Below, in pieces: positions 56,297 through 64,000 of a stretch of DNA of 64,000 bases. Each line of letters starts with the position of its first letter. Position 1 is the stretch's first letter. Position numbers and translations under genes: made by a program. The notes beneath the pieces are model-generated. The model saw nothing but the letters and a program-made list of their open reading frames with translations. It was not told the origin of the DNA and made no database searches. Source of the stretch: Golubevia sp. BC0850 (Eukaryota > Basidiomycota > Exobasidiomycetes > Golubeviales > Golubeviaceae); the NCBI GenBank assembly GCA_012976225.1, contig JAAVVG010000025.1:1-64000 (forward strand), read 5' to 3'.

Positions 56297-57022
56297 CTAC
56301 ATCTCAGAGACATTGGCTTTGAAGGCTGCTGCGGTCTTGACGTTTCCTGGTGGCGAAAACTCGCAGACTATCATGACAGCGTCTTTGAAGGAAGTGTTAT
56401 CCAAGCTCTTGCAGAACTGTCTAGCACACCCGACTTCCTTACTTGATTTCCAGACCAGTTGAGTATAATGACGAGTGAATACACCGTAACCGGGGTTGTT
56501 GTAGTCATACAAGTACTCTTCAGACGACCAATCATCGACTGCCTTTTGATAAGTGTAGCTCTTATCAGTCCCTGTGTAAGGGGATTTGGAGATTGGTCGG
56601 AGCGTCAGTCGATGAGAACCTCAGCATCTCTATTCACTTGGAAACTGGCAATCTCTCCAGGAAAGTGCCTCTCTATACCCACCAGCAGCAATGTTCTCCC
56701 CGTAGGCTCCATTGGAGTAATCGAAGTTGCAAGTGGCAGCAACTGTGGCAGCATGTGTTGCTCTGACAAGTCAAAAAGAAAGACGAGATTGTCAGAAGGC
56801 GAGAATGAAAAGTAAGCCTAAAGCCATTCATTTATGCAACTCATCTCACAGATTCTTGTTCCAAGTAAGAGGTTCAGCTCCACGCAAAGATCGACTTTGG
56901 TTAGCGGCTTTCGAAATAACTGCCTGATCTTCCTTTCTGGCTTCGGAACAGGACTCGGTTTGAGTTGCCATGGCGGCAGTGGCGCCCATGGAGGCAAGTA
57001 AGATCATCGTTTGAAAATGCAT
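56297..57022 (-). CDS. Secreted CAP/PR-1 family protein
   Basis: The start at 57022 gives a signal peptide (MHFQTMILLASMGATAAMA). Exon 1 ends PLTWNKNL at 56850. Exon 2 carries ATHAATVAATCNFDYSNGAY and GENIAAG, a typical CAP core. Exon 3 carries YTYQKAVDDWSSEEYLYDYN, the CAP1 block HYTQLVWKSSKEVGCA and VCEFSPPGNV, ending at 56297. The cavity residues His and Glu of CAP proteins are visible (GENIAA, HYTQLVW). Family members bind sterols or fatty acids outside the cell and are often secreted by plant-associated fungi. At about 170 residues it is of normal length. Confidence 0.85.
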
Positions 57023-58013
57023 GTTGATGAAATGAAGAAGAAAGGCAAGTCTGGCTGTGAGGATGGAAATGATCAGGAAAGAAGAATTAGAAGAGACGGT
57101 ATTTATATGAGAATTGAGAATTCGCATGAAGATTGATTTGGGAGGACCCCTGTTGAGAGGGATGATGAAAGAGTGGTTTTCCCATTGAGGAGAGGGTTTC
57201 ACTGTCTCACCCCTGAAGCCTGAAAGTCTTTCTCAGCAATGCGTCAATCTTCGACCTTCTCACCTTTACGGATTGTGGACATTTTAAGGTTTCGGTATAT
57301 CAGTATACAGAGAATTCAAGGAATCAACCTTCTGACAATTCATGTAATTCTTTAAGCCTATGTACTCTCTCCTTTTTCGTCTTTTGAGTACGAAAGACCA
57401 GCTCGGATCAGAGAACTTCGACTAGTTAGGCGATCAGGGAACTTCGATCGAGAAAAGGCGGTTCGCAAGGCCTCTTCTCGATACGACTGTGCCATTCGCG
57501 AATCATTGGAAACACACCCATATTTGAATACGAAGATTGAAGCTAGAATTACTTGTGTATCGAAGAATGAGAATGAGAAGAAGTTGGGAGATGCGAGTTT
57601 AATGAGGTCAAAGAAAATTTGTGAAAAAGGGAGAAAAGGAGAAAGAGAGGAAGAAAGATTATGTTTGGTGAATTTGACATTGTTGAAAACATAGTGGAGA
57701 AGTCTAAGGTAGCGAACTAAAAATTTGTAGCTTCGAAAGGGTCGGAAGAAGTTTGCGTTCGTCTGACTTAGCAGAGGATGAGTTCGTTTTGGTTTTCGTG
57801 GGAGTGGTTCGTTCTTGAGTCTTGAGTGTTGTGTGATTTGATTGTCTTTGAAGATTTTAACTCCCTTCCTATCCCAGCTGTTTTTCATTCCTGCTTCCCT
57901 TCATCTCTCTGATCCTCTTTCCATCACTGACTTCATCTCCTCCGTCAACTTCGACACTCTAAGTTGTTCTTTGGTCCACCTTTCCAGAGCTTCATTTACT
58001 TTATCTAGAAGAT
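57023..58013. other. Intergenic with one long doubtful frame
   Basis: It includes the CAP gene promoter. A 176-codon minus-strand frame (57358-57888) has unusual Phe/Ser/Leu-rich composition and no domain or start context, so I do not call it a gene. A repeated GAACTTCGA(C/T) word occurs near 57412 and 57440. Confidence 0.35.
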
Positions 58014-60177
58014 CTACCATTCCTTAGCAAGTTTGAAACTCCAAGTCCAATCGGCGTAAACAGTTCCATCGTCGTCGATAACTCTGAAGGAAAGAGAAGA
58101 AGAATGCAGGTCAGCACAAAGCCGCTTGCGGAGAATCTTAAGCCTTCAAAGAAGGAATCTCTCAATCCTCGTGCCAAATCACTTTTGAAGAGTCCACAGG
58201 TCGCTCGCTGAAAAGAGCTCCCTCCCTCTTGCCATCTTACAACATCTTCCCTTTTTCTGGTCCACGTTCGGCACGAGTAAAATGAGAAAATAGAAAGAAA
58301 CTCACCTACTCCTAACCACATTGTTCCCACTTCTAGCCAACATTCCACTTGGAGCTTCTTCAGTTGCGAATTTCTTGACATAAGGTTCTGAATTTGGAGA
58401 GGGTCCATAGGATCCAATCATTTGTTCTAATTTGTCGACTGTTTTGAGATTTGAACAGAGGGCCAAGGAAATGAAGCTTGGGTTTTCAGAGAAGCAGACT
58501 CGAAGAGGATGGTCAAAAAAAGCAATCTTGGAGAACTAAAACTCACCAGTGACTCCAGCTCTTTTAACAACATGAATGTATTTCAATCCTGATAAGACTT
58601 CAGCTCCTACGCTGTTTTGATTTATGAATTTCACAGGATTTCAAACCAATCGAAGAGACCCGAAGATGAAGCAAATTGAGGAGAGACATTGAGAGAGAAG
58701 GAGGAAAGAGTGGAAGTGAGAATCGGGAGCCAAATGGAAAGAAGTTGATCAACGTAACAGAGAGAAGAGGAGGTAAGTAGGGTCTGTTCAGCTCATACGT
58801 TCAATCAAGTTTCACATGTCTCACTTGAATCTTGATTGTCGAGGATAGCTTCCCAAGCTTCCGAGGATCGTTCGTCTCCTCTCTACTCTCTCAATCCACT
58901 TTTCTTTCTTCCCTCGACTCCTAGAGACCTATGCATTCTTTTAGACTTGCACGGCTTTAAGAGTTTCAAAGGACATTCTTTGAGAAAGTGGAGTTGCAGC
59001 TTTGATTCCAGAAACTAAATTCCAAGCTCCAATTCCAACTGTGACTACCCTTCAGTCCCCACTCTTTGGAGGAACTGAGCTATGAACTTTTTCTCAAGTC
59101 TTAAACCCTCTCTCCTTTACCTCTCCATGAATTTCAATCCCAAGCACTTCCCCTTTCCTTCCTTGAGTTCTCCCCCCTCACCTCCTCTTCTCTACCCCTC
59201 CGACCTCCCTTCAATCAATTTCAAATTCGCAGTCTACTAACCTAAACTTAATAGAAACACAATAATCCACACCTTCTTTAACAGTCAAAGGGTTCTTCTT
59301 CAAACCATCTAAATGTTCCTTTCCTTGTTCTAGATTGATTGTGACTGCACCTTGAGGAGCTGTTTGAGATTCTAGGGAGAGCGAGTGAAGAGTTAACTGG
59401 ATTCGATAAACGGGTAGAAGGAGGCAGGAAATTGGGGGGGGGAAGGAGGGTGGAGAGGCAGGAGAAGGGGGGAAAGAAAGAAGGGGAAAGGGAGGGGGAG
59501 AGATAAGCAATGGGAGGTGTGAGAGAGTGATTGGTCGAGCTTGCGGTTCTCTGATGGGAGACGGTTTCTTATTGGGAAGGAGAAGAGCGAAAAGGTGAAT
59601 CTTTCGACAGCAGCGCCTTCTTGAAGGAACAAGAAGTAGAAGGAGGTAAAACGCTTCCCTGATTAGGAAGTTCCCCTCCTCCTTCGGTCTGCTTTTCCGC
59701 TCCTTGATGGTTAAGTGACAGTCACCCGACCCATCTTCCATAAAACACACCTCTACTCTTGGCATCCTTTCTTGAGCTCTCTACGTTAATTGTACAAGTA
59801 CTGACCTTTGGAGCGTTAGGATCGACAGCTCCAGTAGCACCGATTCCCAAAGAAGCTTTCCATCTAGCCAAAGAATCATCATTTGCATCTAATTGAGTGT
59901 ATTCATCTAAAGTCTTCTTTTCACCTGGCTTGTATCCTTGCGTCTCTGAGGGAGGGGAGGGGATGGAATACAAAGGGGTAGGCCAGTCAGGGAGGGGCAA
60001 TGCAGGGTAGATAGAGGTAGGAGCACAGGTTAGAAGAGGAATTGGGAGGACAAAACAGAGATAGCATTGAATGAAAAGGAATGGAGTGCAGTGATTAATG
60101 AAACTGATCGAGGTTGACTTACCAGAAGGACGTAGTTCATCGTCGTTGACAGATCCTCCAGCTTCGTGAGATGACAT
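58014..60177 (-). CDS. RDI1: Rho GDP-dissociation inhibitor
   Basis: This gene has five or more exons. Exon 1 (60177 to about 60123) gives MSSHEAGGSVNDDELRPSG. The next carries YKPGEKKTLDEYTQLDANDD and LARWKASLGIG, the regulatory arm that binds Rho switch regions. Then comes VTINLEQGKEHLDGLKKNPL and KEGVDYCVSIKFRL, part of the immunoglobulin-like prenyl pocket. Further exons near 58600 (GLKYIHVVKRAGVT) and 58430 (DKLEQMIGSYGPSPNSEPYV; MLARSGNNVV) follow. The end is RVIDDDGTVYADWTWSFKLA at 58014. It extracts prenylated Rho GTPases from membranes and keeps them GDP-bound in the cytosol. The symbol follows yeast usage. Confidence 0.9.
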
Positions 60178-60399
60178 CTTGGCAATTGGAGGTTGATTCT
60201 TAGGATGTATTAGATGGATTGAGTTGAGAGAATTGAAGATCTCAGTGTAAGGTTGCTGATGGTCTGAATATGATACAGTACTTGTTAAGGGGCTGCTAAT
60301 GGCTACTAATGCCTCGATAAACGAACTGGCCCGTGCACGCTCTGAGTTGTAGGGCTACACCTCTCCCTCCTACTCTTATTCCCAGCTCAACTTAGGATC
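60178..60399. promoter_or_regulatory. Short bidirectional promoter, Rho-GDI / CSN4
   Basis: A 222-bp gap separates the two divergent start codons. No TATA box is obvious. Confidence 0.55.
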
Positions 60400-62456
60400 A
60401 TGACAGACATCTCTTCCTCACTGAATTCACTTTCCACTTCTTCAACTTCTGATCGACCTTCTGGTTACCTTTCAATTTTAAATTCAATTTTAAGTCAACC
60501 ACGTTCTTCACTTTCTTCAAATTCCTTAATCGATTCAATTTCAACTTATTTAGACATCGCTGCTTTCAGTGATTTGAATTCTGCTGGTGGTGGTTTAGTT
60601 GTAGCTAGAAAAGTTCTAGATGATTTCGTAGTTGCAATTCAGAATGCTATCAAGACTAAGACTACAACGAGTCAAGAAGATGTTGAAATGAAAGTAGATG
60701 GAGATGGTCATGGTGATCAAGATGAAGGTGATCACGTTCCAGCTATTAGAGATTTAGAGACTACTATCAAAGTGTTCCAAAACGCTATCGATAAGACTAG
60801 TTCAAAAGTCTTGAGCTTTGAAGAACAGGTGAGTGAAGGGTCTGATTGAGTGCTGTGGCAAGGGAATGGAGTTGATCGGAGCAGGAGTAGGATCAGTCAA
60901 GTACCGTCTTGATAGCATACATTCGTTCAAGATTGAAACATGGAAGAGAGCCTCGAGAGGCAAGTTTATCAAGTGTCTCCCCTCGTATGCTTATCATCTT
61001 ACCTTCCTCCTCTCCTCCCCTCCCTAGGCCACCTCCCTCCGTCTAGCCTTAGCCGACATCCTAGAAACCTCAGAAGACTGGACAGCAGCAGCCAATGTAT
61101 TATCTGGAATCTCTCTAGAATCCTCTCATCGTTCAGTCACACCTTTACAAAAGCTACGAATCTATGTTCGAATAGCGCGTCTTCATTTAGAATCCTCTGA
61201 TCCAGTTTCAGCAGACATGTATTTGAAACGTGCTTCAATGCTACTTCATTCCGTTCCAGGAGCCATCACTAAATCTGCCATTCAAACCATGGCAGATTTG
61301 GAAAGTGGTAGAAATGTCAAAGCTAGTCAAGAAGATTTGGATGAAGCTGGTTTATTGGGATTGCAATACAAATTAAGTCAAGCTAGAGTTTACGATAGTC
61401 AAAAGAAATTTCAGGAAGCTAGTTTGAGATTTCATGAATTGAGTTATTTGAGTAGTGTGGATGAGAGTGAGAGGGAGATGATGCTGTGAGCAGGAGTGGA
61501 GAGAGAGAGATGGAAGTTGATAAGCACCTTTCTTAGTATTCTGTTCTGTAACATCTCCTTTTTCTCTGACGATTCTTCTTCCCTTCTTCTTGTCCTTCTC
61601 CAGCTCTGCCTCAGTAACCTGTGCAATCCTAGCACCAGCAGGACCTCATCGTTCCAGAATTCTCTCAACTTTAATCCGTGATGACAGAACTGCAACCTTA
61701 CCTCAACATACCATTTTACTCAAAGTTTTCTTAGAACAAATCATTAGACCTTCTGAAATTTCAAGTTTTGAAGAATTGTTAGCTCCACATCAAAGAGCAC
61801 TTTTACCTCCTTCTTCAAATGAAAAAGCTTTAGAAGAAAGTATCAGAAGAGAAGAAGAAAGAGTTAGAGATGAAGAAGAAAAGAAAAGAAAAGAACCAGG
61901 TGGTGGAGATGAAGAAATGAATGGAGTTGAGGAATCTAATTCAAATGGTAATGGAGCAGGAGGAGTAGAGGGTTCTGGAACTGGACCAAAATTGTCAACC
62001 AGAAGTGGTCCAACTACAGTTTTAGATCGTTCAATGATGGAACACAATCTATTAGCTGCTTCTAATATTTATAAAAACATTACTTTAAAAGGTTTAGGGA
62101 TTCTTTTGGACTTGTCTAAAGGTGGTTCTGAAGCTTTAGCAAGAAGAATGATTAGTCAAGGTAGATTGAAAGCTGAAATCGATCAGGTTGATGAAGTGGT
62201 GTCGTTTTTTGAGAACATTTCTTCTAATGAAATTGGTGGTCAAGATGCTTTGGCTATGGAGAAAGATGAAATCAACCAAGATGGTCCCAATGGTGAAATT
62301 CCAGATGAAGAACTTCCAGATCCGGGTAGTGAGAATATCAAATTGTGGGATGAAAAAATCGCTAGAACTGCTCATAGATTGGAAGATGTTTGTCAGAGAT
62401 TGACCAAGGAAGGTTTGTTACCTTTGGAAATGGGAGTTGATGTTGGAAATGCTTAA
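60400..62456 (+). CDS. CSN4: COP9 signalosome subunit 4
   Basis: Three exons, 60400-60828, 61028-61485 and 61604-62456, join in frame to about 580 residues. The N-terminal TPR-like helices include SEDWTAAANVLSGISLESSH, LRIYVRIARLHLESSDPVSA and YDSQKKFQEASLRFHELSYL. SASVTCAILAPAGPHRSRIL is a hallmark CSN4 segment. The PCI/winged-helix part ends with RSMMEHNLLAASNIYKNITL, GILLDLSKGGSEALARRMIS and EIDQVDEVVSFF. The COP9 signalosome removes Nedd8 from cullins and so tunes SCF ligases, an apt partner for the many F-box relatives here. An acidic/Asn insertion near 61850-62000 makes it longer than usual. Confidence 0.9.
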
Positions 62457-62849
62457 AGTGGGGAGGTCTAGTAGGAAAAGACGGGGAAGTGGGGTAAAGG
62501 AACTGAGAAGAATGAGAAAAAATGAGAAAGCAATTCAGTGATAAGAAAAATCAGACTCAAAAAGAATTGCAGTTCCAAAAGAAAAAGAAAACTGACAAAA
62601 AGAAATCGTGTCCGCCTCTCTCTCAACTCATCATGTACAAAGATACACAAATATTCAGTCCCAAAACTACGCTTCTTTTTCTTGAATCTGAAAAGAACAA
62701 AATCTGGTTTTCACGATAGAGGGGGAGGGATAGAATCAAAGAGTGAAGTGGGACTTGACTTTCAAAACGAAAGGGGGTGGAACATCAGGAGAAAATATGA
62801 ATGATAAAGTCAAGACTTTGGTTTCACCACTTTGTTTCGGACGCAAGCT
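62457..62849. other. Convergent 3' region
   Basis: A-rich DNA between the CSN4 stop and the stop of the acidic-protein gene. No gene is supported. Confidence 0.45.
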
Positions 62850-63782
62850 TCAGGAACATGTGGAAGAGAGACGAGTGAAGGAACATCCATTCGGAAGGCC
62901 AAATCTGATAGAAACGAGAACTAGAAAGAAATACTGAAAATTGGAGGAGAGTCTTCGGGTGAAGGGGATGAGCTTTGGAGAGGTGAGTAGTAGACCCTTA
63001 AGGTCAACTCTTGATGTCATAATGTTCTCAGAATCCGAACCTAGCGATTGACTTCTTGGTCTGATTTCTGTTTCTCCAACTCCGATCAAATCGTCTTCCT
63101 CTTCATCATCATCTTCTTCGTCGATCATCTCGTCATCTCCTTCTTTTTCTGCCTCGTCGTCTTGAGAATCCATCCCTAAATCCAACTCTTCACAATCACA
63201 ATCACCAGAGTGATCCTCTCCATTCATTTCCTTCTCCATCTTCTCTTCCATAGCTTGTAATCTGTCGAAATAAGGATCATCATCTGGAAGTAGAAATTCT
63301 TTTAACGATTCGACAGCTTCCAAATTTTCCTCCTCGGAAGAGTTGACCGCTGGCTCCTCCTTTCCATCATCTGAATGAGCTAATTCTTTTTCAGAATGAG
63401 GATCCTCGTGATTTTGATACCAGTGTCTTTGGGAGATGATTGATTTTATCACTTGAGATCAGAAGAAGAGAACTAGAAGCTGCTGCGTGATCTGGGAGAG
63501 ATTGAACTGCTGAAGATCTTCCGTCTTGACTTGCTTGCGTTTCGCTTTCACTCTCTCACTCCATTTAAATGGATTCTTCTTGACCTGAAACTGAAGTTGA
63601 TCTGCTTTCAGAATCGATCTCTTGAATTCACATTTCATGGAATCGTCATTTTGATCTTTATCTGAGGTTTCCGCTTCGCTTGAGGATTCGCCGTCACTCT
63701 TGATGAACTCCAGGAGTGAATCGTTGTCGTTCATCTCATCATCCTCGTCATTATCATGTCTCTTGTCACTTTCGTTACTCAT
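62850..63782 (-). CDS. Acidic protein of unknown function
   Basis: The start at 63782 gives MSNESDKRHDNDEDDEMNDN. A basic patch follows (NPFKWSERVKAKRKQVK), then probably an intron (63590s to about 63450), then VIKSIISQRHWYQNHEDPHS and a long Asp/Glu-rich region (LKEFLLPDDDPYFDRLQAME; DDDEEEDDLIGVGETEI). The stop is at 62850. The mix of acidic tracts and a Lys/Arg patch suggests a nuclear or nucleolar factor, but no family is recognised. Exon joins are uncertain. Confidence 0.5.
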
Positions 63783-64000
63783 AGAACTTAAAGTTCGAAG
63801 AAGAAGTCATCCTCCTCGAGTCTTTGGTCTTCCTTGTGGCAGCTGGAATCGAACCAAGGGGAGAGGAGAAGAAATCAGTGTCAGAAGTGCTGCTCGCTTG
63901 AAATATTTAGACGACTCTTATTTTGGGCAAACAAATCGAGGCTCCAGCTCCCAGGAGCAGATGCTGCACCTCCAGGTCTCATCGTCAAAGTGCCAGACGG

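Noticed and set aside
57358-57888. 176-codon open frame on the minus strand
   Set aside because: Phe/Ser-rich composition, no start context, no domain and no introns in a region where nearly all genes have them. More likely a chance frame between the CAP gene and Rho-GDI.
63835-63910. Possible tRNA 3' end (GGTTCGATTCC-like T-loop on the minus strand)
   Set aside because: The T-stem is imperfect, no D-arm or anticodon arm can be drawn, and the acceptor stem pairs over only about five bases.

Overview
The window looks like nuclear DNA of a basidiomycete fungus. Most genes are split by short (about 50-150 bp) GT-AG introns with pyrimidine-rich acceptors, and genes are packed tightly on both strands. 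Two membrane proteins resemble the DUF6533 and DUF6534 families typical of Basidiomycota, and F-box genes are expanded. The base composition is moderate. I cannot fix the class or genus from sequence alone. I found no credible tRNA, rRNA, CRISPR array, retroelement or DNA transposon.

Layout. 0-4 kb: two damaged F-box genes. 4.2-8.1 kb: a PX/PXB (DUF3818) lipid-traffic protein, divergent from TOM20 (8.3-10.2 kb). 10.6-14.5 kb: a small secreted-protein gene and the two halves of an F-box gene. The halves point in opposite directions and fit a ~2.7 kb inversion (breaks near 11298 and 14032). 16.4-31.9 kb: a run of specialised-metabolism genes. In order these are a Tri3-like acyltransferase, a CALB-like secreted lipase, a DMATS-type aromatic prenyltransferase, a class I methyltransferase, a flavin monooxygenase with an NTF2-like N-terminus, a DUF6533-like membrane protein, a cytochrome P450 and an HSL-type esterase. 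No PKS or NRPS lies in the window. 32.9-35.2 kb: alpha-tubulin (10 exons). 35.8-37.8 kb: a tiny secreted peptide and a DUF6534-like membrane protein. 38.2-42.4 kb: NAD kinase. 43-49 kb: three more damaged F-box-type genes. 50.6-53.4 kb: an ATF/CREB bZIP regulator with CRE-like sites just upstream. 54-56 kb: a second TPR/F-box relative. 56.3-57.0 kb: a CAP/PR-1 secreted protein. 58.0-60.2 kb: Rho-GDI, divergent from CSN4 (60.4-62.5 kb). 62.9-63.8 kb: an acidic protein.

How the genes fit together. The 16-32 kb block is the most interesting part. A prenyltransferase, methyltransferase, two oxygenases, an acyltransferase and two hydrolases are enough to decorate and trim an aromatic or indole-type scaffold. 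Three gene pairs in it are transcribed divergently from short shared promoters, and two of those promoters share a 13-bp word. The housekeeping genes on either side (TOM20, tubulin, NAD kinase, Rho-GDI, CSN4) give the block clean borders. The F-box family is present as at least four related copies, all damaged, and one was cut by the inversion. Exon boundaries were read by eye from splice consensus and protein similarity, and are approximate where stated.
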